This document shows positions 8,944-18,752 of a stretch of DNA of 42,171 nt, piece after piece. The first letter of the stretch is position 1, and every line of letters begins with the position of its first letter. The stretch lies in assembly GCA_003332265.1 (NCBI GenBank), contig QPGA01000018.1, forward strand, positions 36,449-78,619. Reading direction: 5' to 3'. The translations under genes were made by a program, and so were the position numbers. Source of the stretch: Candidatus Accumulibacter meliphilus. GTDB lineage: Bacteria > Pseudomonadota > Gammaproteobacteria > Burkholderiales > Rhodocyclaceae. A model generated the notes under the pieces. That model was not told the DNA's origin. It saw only the letters and a list, made by a program, of their open reading frames with translations, and made no database searches.

Positions 8944-8972
8944 TTGACCACTGTGATGCCAGCTTGTAGAAT
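8944..8972 (+). promoter_or_regulatory. Sigma-70 promoter of the tRNA Pro-Arg-His cluster
   Basis: TTGACC at 8944-8949, a spacer of exactly 17 bases and TAGAAT at 8967-8972. A GCGCGC discriminator follows directly, the kind of GC-rich start region that makes stable-RNA promoters sensitive to ppGpp. The first tRNA begins 11 bases after the -10 box. Confidence 0.85.
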
Positions 8973-8983
8973 GCGCGCTTCCT

Positions 8984-9060
8984 CGGGGCGTAGCGCAGCC
9001 TGGTAGCGCATCTGCTTTGGGAGCAGAGGGTCGTGAGTTCGAATCCCACCGCCCCGACCA
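8984..9060 (+). tRNA. tRNA-Pro(TGG)
   Basis: Cloverleaf with acceptor CGGGGCG/CGCCCCG, anticodon stem TCTGC/GCAGA, loop TTTGGGA (anticodon TGG), T-loop TTCGAAT and encoded CCA; 77 bases. First gene of the cluster. Confidence 0.97.
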
Positions 9061-9121
9061 GTGGTACAAGTAGCAAAATGGCAGTACCCGCGGGAAGTCC
9101 TGCAAAGGAACCCTCGTACAG

Positions 9122-9198
9122 GCGCCCGTAGCTCAACCGGATAGAGCACCGGCCTTCTAAGCCGGGGGTCGTGAGTTCGAGTCTCGCCGGGCGCGCCA
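9122..9198 (+). tRNA. tRNA-Arg(TCT)
   Basis: Acceptor GCGCCCG/CGGGCGC, anticodon stem CCGGC/GCCGG, loop CTTCTAA (anticodon TCT), T-loop TTCGAGT, discriminator G and encoded CCA. It lies 61 bases after tRNA-Pro. Confidence 0.97.
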
Positions 9199-9208
9199 GA
9201 TCATCAGT

Positions 9209-9285
9209 GGCGGTGTTAGCTCAGTTGGTAGAGCACTGGATTGTGATTCCAGTGGTCACGGGTTCGAGCCCCGTACATCGCCCCA
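9209..9285 (+). tRNA. tRNA-His(GTG)
   Basis: Encoded G at -1 pairs with the discriminator C73, as expected for tRNA-His. Acceptor GCGGTGT/ACATCGC, anticodon stem CTGGA/TCCAG, loop TTGTGAT (anticodon GTG), T-loop TTCGAGC and encoded CCA. Only 10 bases separate it from tRNA-Arg, so the cluster is co-transcribed. I see no T-tract terminator after it. Confidence 0.97.
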
Positions 9286-9679
9286 ACCACTCGAAAAGTC
9301 GAAACCAGCAGGGAGTCGTTACTTGTCGCTAGCTCTCGTCTCCGGTCGCGGCACCGCTTCGGCTCAGCGACAAACAGAAGGCGCTGCGCTCAACTGCGGA
9401 CAACTCCTCTCCCCCCGGGACTGGCTTCCGGTTTCGTGCCGCACGCGCATGCCGGAAATCATGGCGCTCACGCTCACGGCCGGACTTGCGACTCTGCCCG
9501 GACGCGCCGCACGCCTTCATGGCTTGCGCCCTTCCTCCGCTCACCCCAAGCGTATGGCGCTTCTGCCGGCAAACCGGGCGTGTGAAGCTCGCCAGCACTG
9601 ACCGTCCCCACCCCGATTCTCGGAGCGGCCAGAATGGGCACTTCGGGCATCGCCGACAGCAACGGAGAAGAGACCACTA
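9286..9679. other. Leader region of the PKS gene
   Basis: No gene is supported in these 394 bases. Its last bases carry GGAGAAGAG, a good ribosome site for the PKS ATG at 9680. I could not identify a convincing promoter, and read-through from the tRNA cluster cannot be excluded because no terminator is visible between them. Confidence 0.45.
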
Positions 9680-12600
9680 ATGACCGGGCGCGTGGCCATC
9701 ACCGGCTATTCCTTTCGAATGCCGGGAACAAGAACCAGCCAGTACTGGCAAGACCTGCTCGACTGTCGCGACCTGGTGAGCGAGGTCGATCCCGGGCGCT
9801 GGGCGCAGGACAGCTTCCTGCATCCGCGCCGCAACCATCCGGGGACCAGCTACACTTTCGCCGCCGGATCGCTAGGCGACATCGCGACCTTCGATGCCGC
9901 TTTCTTCGGAATTTCGCCGCGCGAAGCTGCACTGATGGACCCGCAGCAACGCTTGCTGCTCGAAATGAGCTGGGAAGCGATCGAGAACTCGGGAATCAAG
10001 CCGTCCTCCCTACGCGCTAGCCGTTGCGGCGTCTACATCGGTATCGCCAGCGCCGACTACTCCTATCGCCTGGCCGACGATCTCGCCGTCATCGACTCGA
10101 CGACGGCTACCGGCAACACCGCCAGCATTGCCGCCAACCGTATCTCCTACGTCTTCGATCTGCGCGGGCCGAGCATGGCCATCGACACCGCCTGCTCGTC
10201 GTCGATGGTTGCCTTCCACCAGGCCTGTCGCTCGATTCTTTCCGGGGAAAGCACGCACGCGCTTGCTGGCGGCATCAGCCTGCATCTCCATCCCTACGGC
10301 TTCCTGGTTTTTGCCAAGGCCACGATGCTTTCTCCGCGCGGCCGCTGCAAGGTCTTCGATGCTTCCGGCGACGGTTACGTGCGTTCGGAAGGCGGCGGCG
10401 TCTTCTTGCTCAAGGACTATGCTCAGGCGCTCGCCGATGGCGACCCGATCCTGGCCGTCGTGGCCGGCTCGGCGGTCAATACTGATGGCCGCAAATCGGG
10501 CCTGACGGTTCCGAACCCACGCGTACAGGCGGCACTGCTCGAACAGACCTACGCGCAGGCGGGCATTGATCCGCAGGCGATCGACTACCTCGAAGCGCAT
10601 GGCACCGGCACGGCGGTCGGCGATCCGATCGAAACCCTGGCCATCGGCGAGGCCCTGGGCAAGCGCCGCGCGCTCGGCAAGCCGCTGCCGATCGGCTCGG
10701 TGAAAAGCAATCTGGGCCATCTTGAAACCGCCTCCGGCGTCGCCGGCCTGGTCAAAGCCCTGCACTGCATCAAGCATCGAGTGGTCCCGGCGACCATCGG
10801 CGTCGAAACCCCCAATCCGCACATCAAGCTTGACGAGTGGAACATCGAAGTGGTCACCCGGCCGCTGGAGCTGAAGAAGACCGGCCAGCTGATCATCGGC
10901 ATCAACTCCTTCGGTTTTGGTGGTTCGAACGCCCACGTCATTCTCGAAAGCCATCAGCCAGCCGACGCCAAGGCCCCGCAAACATCGGCCGCAGGCCTGC
11001 TACCGCTGATCGTCTCGGCGCGTGACAGTGCGGCGCTGCAGGCAGCGGCAGGTGAGCTCGCCGCTTTCCTGACAGAACAGCCGGAAAACGCGCTTTACGA
11101 CGTCGCCTATAGCGCGGCGTTCCGTCGTGAGCGGCACCCGCAGCAGGCCATCGTTTTCGGCCAGGATGCGACGACCATCGCCGCGGCTTTGCTCGACTTC
11201 GCCGAGGGAGACGAACAGCCAAGAGCGGCGAGCCGGGCAGCGACGGTGGCGACCGGCAGCGGCTTGGCAAAGCCGGCGGGCCTGGCCTTCATCTACACGG
11301 GAAACGGCTCGCAGTGGGCGGGTATGGGCAAGCGCCTGCTCAGCGAAGAACCCGTGTTCCGCGCCGCAGTCCGCGAGGTCGACGCCCTCTTCCGTGGTCA
11401 TGCGGACTATTCGCTGGAAGACGAACTTGCCGGCGGCGACAGCGAAAACAAGCGTTACGAGCGGACTGAAATCGCCCAGCCAGCGCTGTTCGCCATGCAG
11501 GTGGGAATCACGCGCATGCTCGCGCAGCGCGGGCTCGCGCCGACCGTCGTCGCCGGCCACAGTGTCGGTGAGGTGGCGGCCGCCTGGGCATCAGGCGCGC
11601 TGAGCCTCGCCGAAGCCGTGCAGGTCATCTACCAGCGCAGCCGCCTGCAGGGAACGACCAAGGGCCAGGGGCAGATGTGCGCCATCGCCCTGGGGCAAGA
11701 AGCCGCCCAGGCCCTGCTCGCCGAATTGGGCCTTGAAGCGCTGCTCGCCATTGCCAGTGTCAACAGCACGCGCGGCGTGACCATCGCCGGTGACTCCGAG
11801 CAGCTCGCCATTCTGGAAGCTGCCCTGGAAGCGCGAAACGTCTTTCACAAACGGCTGGACCTCGATTACGCGTTTCACAGCGCGGCCATGGACGGCATTG
11901 AAGTCGAGCTCAAGGCGGTGCTGGCGGAACTTGAGCCGCGCGACAGTGCGCGTGAAAGCGAACCAGCCTTCTACTCCACGGTCAGCGGCAAGCGGCTCAG
12001 TGGCCGCCAGCTCGATGCCGAATACTGGTGGCAGAACATCCGCAAACCGGTTCTCTTCGAGTCGGCGATCAACGCCATCCTGGACGACGGCGCAAACATC
12101 TTCGTCGAAATCGGCCCCAATCCGATCCTGCGCAGCTACCTCAACGACGGCCTGAAAGAGCGGGCGATCGAGGGCCGCGTGATCGGCACCCTCCGCCTTG
12201 CCGACGACTCGCCACAAAGCGTCTGGAGTGCCGCCAGCCAGGCGATCATCGCCGGAGCGGACCCTGATTGGCAGCAATTCTTCCCGCAACCGGGTCGCTT
12301 CGTGCTGCTACCCAGCTATCCCTGGCAGCGAGAACGCCACTGGCATCCGGTCACGGCGGCATCGGCCGGACTGATTTATCGGCGCAAGCTGCACCCGCTG
12401 CTCGGCTATCCGCTGCCCCAGCACGAGCTGACTTGGGAAAACGAGCTCGATACGCAACTGTATCCGGTGCTCGCCGACCATGTCGTTGGTGAGGCCACTG
12501 TTTTCCCGGGTTCCGCTTTCGCCGAGATCGCTCTGGCGGCCGCTGCGGCCTGGCATCCGGACGCGCTTGCGGCCATCGAAGATCTCGAAATCCGTACGCC

Positions 12601-15600
12601 GCTGTTGCTCAGCGACGAGCGCTCGACAAGCGTGCGCACGACGATCAATCCGCAGGACGGCAGCCTGACCATTACCAGCCGGGAGCAACTCGCCAGCGAT
12701 CCCTGGACGCTGCACACGACGGCGCGCCTGCTGCACGACACCGACGACATCCTGCTGCGCGAGAGAGGGCCCGCTCTGCCTAGCCGCGCCCCGGACTTTG
12801 ATGGCCGCAGCCACGCGGCACTGACGCGCGCCGTTGGCATCGTTTATGGCCCGGCCTTTCAATGCCTCGAGCACGGCTGGATACAGGGGAACTCGGTCCT
12901 CGCGGTGTATCGGATCGCAGCCAGCGTCGACAGCCAACTGGTCTCGCACCACCTCCATCCGGCGCTGCTCGACTGCGCTTTCCAACTCATTTTCCAGCTA
13001 CTGAAAAACGCCGTCGAAACCCACGCTGGACTGGCTTTCGTACCCGTGCGCATGGGACGCATCGCACTGCGCAGCGGCATGGCCAGGCCGAGCCATGCGC
13101 GGGCGACATTGCTCAGGCGAAGCGCACGTGCGCTGCAAGCCGAGTTCGCGATTTTCGCGGCCGATGGAAGCACCATCGCCGTCGTCAGCGACGTCCGCTT
13201 CCGCAGTGTGCGTCTGAGCCGCAATGCCGCCGACCAACTACGCTGCCTCGCTTACCACGCCACCCCCAGGCCGCACCGGCTGACGCCCGCTGCCAGCCCG
13301 AGCATCGCCTACGCCAGCGTCAGAGCTGCGCTTTCTGACCTGGTCAGACGGGCGGCGCTGAAAGGGACGCATCGCCGCTATTCGGAAGAGGTCGATCCCC
13401 TGCTCGACAGTCTGTGCAGCCGCTTCAGCCGATTGGCCCTGCAAGGACTTTCGCCCGATGGGCACAGCCTGCCCGCCCATGCCGTCCGCGCCTGCCAGGC
13501 CGCCACCCCGGAGCTCGAACCGTATCTGGCGCAACTGCTGTCGCTGGCCGAGGACGATCGCTCTCTGGCCGCTAGCGCCGATGGCTGGAAGATCGTCCCG
13601 GATCAGCGCGACCAGTCCTCCGCACAGGATATCTGGAACAGCCTGGTCGCCGACGATCCGGATTATTTTCAGATCGTGCATTCGGTCGGGCTCGTCGGCA
13701 TGCACCTCGGCGAACTCCTCGCCGGCCAGCGGACCTTGCGTGACGTCTGCCCGCAAGAGTCATCGCTGGCAACGCTGTTGCGACAGGTGCTCGGAAGCAA
13801 CGGCAAACAGAAGATTGGCCAGGCGCTGCGCGAGCTGATTGGCCGGGGATTGCAGGATTTGCCCGCCGGGCGACGCCTGGGCATCGTCGAGATCAGCGCC
13901 GGCGCGCCAGCGTTTGTCATGGACGCGTGCACCGCCCTCGACTTCAACCGCGCCGACTATTGCTTCGCCACGACCTCGGCGAGCACTCTGGACGAGGTGG
14001 CCAGCAAACTCAAGGAGTGCTCGCCAGCCATCGCAATGCAGCTCATTGGTGGCTCCTCGGAAGCCGCTGGCCATGGCACAGGAGGTGCCGAAAGCTGCGC
14101 ACTGGCCATCGTCATGCTCGATTTCGGCAGCGTCGAGCAAGCCCTCCAGGCCATCGATTACGCGCGTAGCCGCCTCGCGGCGGACGCTTCGCTGATTATC
14201 GTCGGCCAGCACCCGTCGCGCTGGATCGACTTCGTCTTCGGCGCCCAACGGGCGGGTTGGTCGCAACCGGAAAGCGGTCGCTGGCTGTCGAGTCAACGGC
14301 CTAGCTATTTCTGGCAACAACAGCTGCAGGAAGCCGGTTTTTCGGCGAACGAGCCTTTCGAGTTCTCGCCCGACACCTTGTCCGGTCCCTACCTGCTGCT
14401 CGGCCAGCGCAGCGCAAGCGACGCGTCGCCGAGCGACACGCCACGGTCGACGCTGCGTAGCTGGGTCCTTTTTGCCGATCAGGACGGTTTTTCGGCGCAG
14501 CTTTCCGACCAGCTGACCAAGAAGCTGCAAGCGCGCGGCGATCTGGTCATCGAGGCCCGCGCCAGCGGAAGCACGCAGATCGAAGCGCTGCTCCGTGAAA
14601 CCACGGCCAACTACGGCGAACTCGACGGCATCGTCCACCTCGCCGGCATCCTTGCCGAGCCAGACGGCGCGCTTGCCGACGCCGCCGACAAGGTTTTCGA
14701 GCGCCAGCTTGCCCGCTGCGCGACAGCCGCGGACATCTTCCAGGCCTGTGCAAGCACGCAAACCAACACCACCTGCTGGCTGATTACGGCCAATGCTGCC
14801 GGCAGCCTGCTGCCCAAGTCCCCCGGCGCGACGCCCGCGGCGAGCATCGCCGCGGACAGCGCGCTGTGGGGATTTGGCCGGACGATGCTCAACGAGACCG
14901 ACAACTGTGCCATCCGCCTGATTGACCTGCAAACGCCGCTGAGCGTCGAAACGGCAGCGACGGCGCTGGACAAGGAATTCGAGCAAGCGGATGACGAGCA
15001 GGAGGTGGTGCTGAGCTCCAGTGGTGAGCGCTACGCCTTGCGCCTGCGTATCGAGGAGCGCCCTGACGGGCAGGTACACGAAGCCCTGGAGCAGCCCAGC
15101 GTGTCACTCGGCTTCCAGCTTCCCGGACAACTGCGGAATCTGCGCTGGGAAGCGCACCCGCGCCGCGAACTCGCACCCGGCGAGATCGAAGTCGATGTGC
15201 GCGCCACCGGTCTGAACTTCCGTGACGTCATGTATGCACTCGGGCTGCTTTCCGACGAAGCCATCGAAAACGGCTTTGCTGGGCCAACCCTTGGTTTCGA
15301 ATTTGCCGGCGTCGTCAGCCGTACCGGCAGCGAGGACAGCATTTTCAATGCCGGCGACGAGGTCGTCGGCTTCGGCCCGTCCAGCTTCGGCAACCGGGTG
15401 GTCACCCAGGCCGCGGCCATTGCCCATCTGCCCCCCGACACCTCCTTCGAAGCGGCGGCAACGATCCCCAGCACCTTCTTCACCGTCTATTACGCGCTGC
15501 ATCATCTGGCACGCCTGCAGCCCGACGAAAAGGTGCTGATCCATGGCGCCGCCGGCGGCGTCGGCATTGCCGCCGTCCAGGTCGCCAAGTGGCTCGGCGC

Positions 15601-17404
15601 CGAAATCTACGCCACCGCCGGCTCCGACGAGAAGCGTGATTTCCTGCGCCTGCTCGGCGTCGATCACATTTTCGACTCGCGTTCGCTGACTTTTGCCGAC
15701 CAGATCATGGCTCAAACCGGTGGGCAAGGGGTCGATGTCGTCCTCAACTCACTGGCCGGCGAAGCGATCAACCGAAACTTTCAGGTCCTGAAACCTTTCG
15801 GTCGCTTTCTTGAACTCGGCAAACGCGACTTCTACGAAAACACCAGGATTGGCCTGCGCCCCTTCCGTAACAACATCAGCTACTTCGGCATCGATGCCGA
15901 CCAGTTGATGCTGGTCCGCCCCGATCTGACGCGCCGCCTTTTCGCCGAGATCATGGCGCTGTTTGCCGATGGCGTTCTCCACCCCCTGCCCTATCGCGCC
16001 TTCGAAGCCGAAGACGTGGTCGACGCTTTCCGCTATATGCAACAGGCACGCCAGATCGGCAAAATCGTCATCACCTATCGTCACGGCATCAACGACGTGT
16101 ATCTGCCGAAAGCGGCAACGCGTCGGCACCTGCAGCTGGCGGCCGACGGCTCGTATCTGGTTTCCGGCGGTCTGCAGGGTTTTGGTCTGCGAACTGCCGA
16201 GTGGCTGGCCAGCAAAGGCGCCCGCCACCTGATCCTGATCAGCCGTACTGGTCCGCAATCCGACCAATCCGAACAATCCGAACAATCCGACGAAGCCCGC
16301 AGCGCCATCGCACGCCTCGAAACGCAAGGGGTACGCGTGTACGCCGCGGCCTGCGACGTCAGCAAGCGCGCCGAACTGGTGGCCTTGCTAGCGGAAACAG
16401 CGCGCAGCCTGCCACCGCTGAAAGGAGTGGTCCACGCGGCGGCGGTCATCGATGATGGTCTGGTGCGCAATCTCGACGCCGCGCAGATGCGCCGCGTGCT
16501 CGCGCCCAAGATCCTCGGTGCCCGCCACCTCGACGAGCTGACGCGCGCCTACCCGCTCGACCTGTTCATTCTCTTTTCATCGGCGACCACCGTCTTCGGA
16601 AATCCTGGACAAGCCAGCTACGTAGCGGCGAACGCCTTCCTCGAAGCGCTTGCAGAACATCGCCGCGCGCTCGGTCTGTGCGCCACCAGTGTCGGCTGGG
16701 GCCCGATCGACGACGTCGGCTTCCTGGCCCGCAATGAAAAAATCAAGGACGCCCTGCAAAGCCGCATGGGTGGCGGTGCCCTCCACTCGGCAACCGCTTT
16801 CGACGCCCTGGAAGGCATGCTGCTCGCCGATCGCTCCGGACTGGCGGTGCTCGAATTTGACTGGCATGCGCTCAGCCGCCTGCTGCCGAGCGCCGGCAGT
16901 CCAAAATTCCAGGAACTGGCCTGGCATGCCGAAGACCGCGACGGACAGGAGGATCACTCGGAAGACATTCAGCGGCTGCTCCTCGAACTCTCGGATGACG
17001 AGCTTCTGGCGGCTTTTTCGGACATCCTGCGCAACGAAATCGGCGAAATCCTGCGCGTTAGCGCAGACAGGATCGACCCCGAGCGTTCGCTCTACGACAT
17101 GGGCCTGGACTCGCTGATGGGCGTCGAACTGATGATCGCCCTGGAATCTCGTTTCGGCATTCGCCTGCCGGTAATGGCCTTGAGCCAGAGTCCGACGATC
17201 AGCAAACTGGCGGCGCGAGTGATCCAGCAGTTGCGCGGAGCCGACGACGCTGGCGAGTCGGATCAGCAAGCGGTGCTGCTTGCACAGACGCAAGAAATCG
17301 CCAGGCAGCAGGGCGCCGACGCTTCGCCCGAAGTGATCGCCGGGGTAGCCAAGGATTTGCAGACTGCCCGTGCCGCTGCAACTGCCAAGAAGGCGATTGA
17401 CTAG
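9680..17404 (+). CDS. rkpA: Multidomain reducing polyketide/fatty acid synthase, RkpA-like
   Basis: A single-module iterative-type synthase of 2574 residues. Domains in order: KS (1-425; Cys172 in DTACSSS, His307 in EAHGTGT, His347 in NLGHLE); AT (530-850; Ser628 in GHSVGE, and a YAFHS motif that suggests malonyl rather than methylmalonyl use); DH (910-1195; His934 in HVVGEATVFP, Asp1098 in HPALLDCAFQ); a degenerate C-methyltransferase-like region (about 1230-1560); a structural pseudo-KR (1570-1790); ER (1805-2120; GAAGGVG at 1956); KR (2155-2330; Ser2301, Tyr2314, Asn2318); and ACP (2440-2515; Ser2478 for phosphopantetheine). The full KR-DH-ER set means complete reduction, so the product should be a saturated acyl chain on the ACP. 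No thioesterase is present, so release must occur by another enzyme: the oxoamine synthase gene starts two bases downstream. Domain set and neighbours match rkpA of Sinorhizobium; that assignment is inference. Confidence 0.93.
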   Translation: MTGRVAITGYSFRMPGTRTSQYWQDLLDCRDLVSEVDPGRWAQDSFLHPRRNHPGTSYTFAAGSLGDIATFDAAFFGISPREAALMDPQQRLLLEMSWEAIENSGIKPSSLRASRCGVYIGIASADYSYRLADDLAVIDSTTATGNTASIAANRISYVFDLRGPSMAIDTACSSSMVAFHQACRSILSGESTHALAGGISLHLHPYGFLVFAKATMLSPRGRCKVFDASGDGYVRSEGGGVFLLKDYAQALADGDPILAVVAGSAVNTDGRKSGLTVPNPRVQAALLEQTYAQAGIDPQAIDYLEAHGTGTAVGDPIETLAIGEALGKRRALGKPLPIGSVKSNLGHLETASGVAGLVKALHCIKHRVVPATIGVETPNPHIKLDEWNIEVVTRPLELKKTGQLIIGINSFGFGGSNAHVILESHQPADAKAPQTSAAGLLPLIVSARDSAALQAAAGELAAFLTEQPENALYDVAYSAAFRRERHPQQAIVFGQDATTIAAALLDFAEGDEQPRAASRAATVATGSGLAKPAGLAFIYTGNGSQWAGMGKRLLSEEPVFRAAVREVDALFRGHADYSLEDELAGGDSENKRYERTEIAQPALFAMQVGITRMLAQRGLAPTVVAGHSVGEVAAAWASGALSLAEAVQVIYQRSRLQGTTKGQGQMCAIALGQEAAQALLAELGLEALLAIASVNSTRGVTIAGDSEQLAILEAALEARNVFHKRLDLDYAFHSAAMDGIEVELKAVLAELEPRDSARESEPAFYSTVSGKRLSGRQLDAEYWWQNIRKPVLFESAINAILDDGANIFVEIGPNPILRSYLNDGLKERAIEGRVIGTLRLADDSPQSVWSAASQAIIAGADPDWQQFFPQPGRFVLLPSYPWQRERHWHPVTAASAGLIYRRKLHPLLGYPLPQHELTWENELDTQLYPVLADHVVGEATVFPGSAFAEIALAAAAAWHPDALAAIEDLEIRTPLLLSDERSTSVRTTINPQDGSLTITSREQLASDPWTLHTTARLLHDTDDILLRERGPALPSRAPDFDGRSHAALTRAVGIVYGPAFQCLEHGWIQGNSVLAVYRIAASVDSQLVSHHLHPALLDCAFQLIFQLLKNAVETHAGLAFVPVRMGRIALRSGMARPSHARATLLRRSARALQAEFAIFAADGSTIAVVSDVRFRSVRLSRNAADQLRCLAYHATPRPHRLTPAASPSIAYASVRAALSDLVRRAALKGTHRRYSEEVDPLLDSLCSRFSRLALQGLSPDGHSLPAHAVRACQAATPELEPYLAQLLSLAEDDRSLAASADGWKIVPDQRDQSSAQDIWNSLVADDPDYFQIVHSVGLVGMHLGELLAGQRTLRDVCPQESSLATLLRQVLGSNGKQKIGQALRELIGRGLQDLPAGRRLGIVEISAGAPAFVMDACTALDFNRADYCFATTSASTLDEVASKLKECSPAIAMQLIGGSSEAAGHGTGGAESCALAIVMLDFGSVEQALQAIDYARSRLAADASLIIVGQHPSRWIDFVFGAQRAGWSQPESGRWLSSQRPSYFWQQQLQEAGFSANEPFEFSPDTLSGPYLLLGQRSASDASPSDTPRSTLRSWVLFADQDGFSAQLSDQLTKKLQARGDLVIEARASGSTQIEALLRETTANYGELDGIVHLAGILAEPDGALADAADKVFERQLARCATAADIFQACASTQTNTTCWLITANAAGSLLPKSPGATPAASIAADSALWGFGRTMLNETDNCAIRLIDLQTPLSVETAATALDKEFEQADDEQEVVLSSSGERYALRLRIEERPDGQVHEALEQPSVSLGFQLPGQLRNLRWEAHPRRELAPGEIEVDVRATGLNFRDVMYALGLLSDEAIENGFAGPTLGFEFAGVVSRTGSEDSIFNAGDEVVGFGPSSFGNRVVTQAAAIAHLPPDTSFEAAATIPSTFFTVYYALHHLARLQPDEKVLIHGAAGGVGIAAVQVAKWLGAEIYATAGSDEKRDFLRLLGVDHIFDSRSLTFADQIMAQTGGQGVDVVLNSLAGEAINRNFQVLKPFGRFLELGKRDFYENTRIGLRPFRNNISYFGIDADQLMLVRPDLTRRLFAEIMALFADGVLHPLPYRAFEAEDVVDAFRYMQQARQIGKIVITYRHGINDVYLPKAATRRHLQLAADGSYLVSGGLQGFGLRTAEWLASKGARHLILISRTGPQSDQSEQSEQSDEARSAIARLETQGVRVYAAACDVSKRAELVALLAETARSLPPLKGVVHAAAVIDDGLVRNLDAAQMRRVLAPKILGARHLDELTRAYPLDLFILFSSATTVFGNPGQASYVAANAFLEALAEHRRALGLCATSVGWGPIDDVGFLARNEKIKDALQSRMGGGALHSATAFDALEGMLLADRSGLAVLEFDWHALSRLLPSAGSPKFQELAWHAEDRDGQEDHSEDIQRLLLELSDDELLAAFSDILRNEIGEILRVSADRIDPERSLYDMGLDSLMGVELMIALESRFGIRLPVMALSQSPTISKLAARVIQQLRGADDAGESDQQAVLLAQTQEIARQQGADASPEVIAGVAKDLQTARAAATAKKAID
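16256..16291 (+). repeat. Four 9-bp tandem repeats inside the KR domain
   Basis: CAATCCGAC, CAATCCGAA, CAATCCGAA, CAATCCGAC in direct succession, coding for a Gln-Ser-Asp/Glu run. They sit just after the KR nucleotide-binding segment, in a surface loop position of the fold. Nine-base units keep the frame on expansion or loss. Confidence 0.9.
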
Positions 17405-17405
17405 G

Positions 17406-18752
17406 ATGGTACGCAAAGGATTACCAGGGCTCACCGCCCAGATCAAGGACAAGCTCATCCAGCAGGCACTCGAACGCCGGCTCCGCCAGGCCGATCAAGG
17501 GAAGAACTTCGACGCCCCGGCGCCGACGCCAAGCGGTGCCACCACTCCCGAGCAGCACTATCGCTTTCACCTGCATCCCGGCTATCAGCAGATTCGCATC
17601 ATCAGCGAAGGCGCGACTCGCCTCGGCATCGACAGCCCCTTCTTCAAGCTCCACGAAGGCATCGCTGGCGCCAGCACGCGCATCGATGGCCGCGACTACA
17701 TCAACTTCGCGAGCTACAACTATCTCGCGCTGTCGGGAAAGGCCGAGATTTCCGACGCCGCCAAGCAGGCGATCGATCGTTACGGGACCTCGGTTTCAGC
17801 CAGCCGCCTGGTCTCTGGTGAGCGAGCGGTGCACCGCGAGCTGGAAGAAGCCATCGCCCGTGCTTACGGGACCGACGATGCGATCACCTTCGTCAGCGGC
17901 CACGCCGCCAACGTCACCACCATCGGCCATCTCTTCGCCGCCCCGGATCTGATTGTTCACGACGAGCTGATCCATAACAGCGTCGTGCAGGGAATCGGCC
18001 TCTCGGGCGCCCGCCGCCTGTCGTTTCCGCACAATCAGCCGGAAGCTCTGGATACCATCCTCAACCAGCAACGCCAGCACTTCCAGCGCGTCCTGATCGT
18101 TCTGGAAGGGATCTACAGCATGGACGGCGACTATCCCGACCTGCCCCGCTTCGTAGCCATCAAGAACAAGCATCGCGCCTTCCTGATGGTCGACGAAGCC
18201 CACTCCTTCGGCGTCATGGGCGCCACAGGACTCGGCATCAGGGAGCACTTCGGCCTGCAGAGTGCCGAGGTCGACATCTGGATGGGAACCCTGAGCAAAG
18301 CCCTGGCCGGATGCGGCGGCTATATCGCCGGCGAAGCCGCGCTGGTCGAACACCTCAAGTTCCTGGCGCCGGGCTTTCTCTATAGCGTCGGCATGCCGCC
18401 ACCAGTGGCCGCGGCCTCGCTTGCCGCGCTGCAGGTAATGCAAGCCGAGCCCGAGCGCGTCGCCGCCCTGCAGGCACGCGGTCGCTTCTTCCTGGCGCAA
18501 GCCAAAGCAGCCGGCATTGATACCGGGACTTGCGCCGGCTTCGCAGTGATTCCGGCAATTACCGGCAGTTCGATCAAGGCCGCACGCCTGGCAGCCGCCC
18601 TCTTCGCGCGCGGCATCAATGTGCAGCCGATCCTTTACCCGGCAGTGCCGGAGAAGTCCGCCCGCTTACGCTTCTTCATCTCCTGCGAGCATAGCGAGCT
18701 GCAGCTTCAGCAGACCGTCGATGCCCTGGCCGAGGAGCTCGGCAGGCTCTGA
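17406..18752 (+). CDS. rkpG: Alpha-oxoamine synthase (PLP; serine palmitoyltransferase / KBL / RkpG-like)
   Basis: A fold-type I PLP enzyme of the family that condenses an acyl thioester with an amino acid, releasing CO2 and giving a 2-amino-3-ketone. The 448 residues include the substrate-loop block NFASYNYLALSG, the PLP-stacking region FVSGHAAN, the VDEAHSFGVMG Asp/His motif and the PLP lysine Lys298 in GTLSKALAG. An N-terminal extension of about 80 residues, not needed for catalysis in short members, may contact the synthase ACP. ATG 17406 comes two bases after the PKS stop, so translation is coupled. This suggests the acyl chain made by the PKS is offloaded here. The amino acid substrate cannot be read from sequence. 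The last 46 bases overlap the convergent sulfatase-fold gene. Confidence 0.92.
   Translation: MVRKGLPGLTAQIKDKLIQQALERRLRQADQGKNFDAPAPTPSGATTPEQHYRFHLHPGYQQIRIISEGATRLGIDSPFFKLHEGIAGASTRIDGRDYINFASYNYLALSGKAEISDAAKQAIDRYGTSVSASRLVSGERAVHRELEEAIARAYGTDDAITFVSGHAANVTTIGHLFAAPDLIVHDELIHNSVVQGIGLSGARRLSFPHNQPEALDTILNQQRQHFQRVLIVLEGIYSMDGDYPDLPRFVAIKNKHRAFLMVDEAHSFGVMGATGLGIREHFGLQSAEVDIWMGTLSKALAGCGGYIAGEAALVEHLKFLAPGFLYSVGMPPPVAAASLAALQVMQAEPERVAALQARGRFFLAQAKAAGIDTGTCAGFAVIPAITGSSIKAARLAAALFARGINVQPILYPAVPEKSARLRFFISCEHSELQLQQTVDALAEELGRL

Noticed and set aside
13760-15079. A 439-codon open frame on the minus strand inside the PKS gene
   Set aside because: It is antisense to a well-supported PKS frame, has no ribosome site or known motif, and is expected from GC-rich codon usage.
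9680-18752. Ordinary secondary-metabolite polyketide cluster
   Set aside because: No thioesterase, resistance, export or tailoring genes accompany it, while a capsule transferase, SDR and LtaS-like protein do, which fits the rkp-type lipid pathway better.
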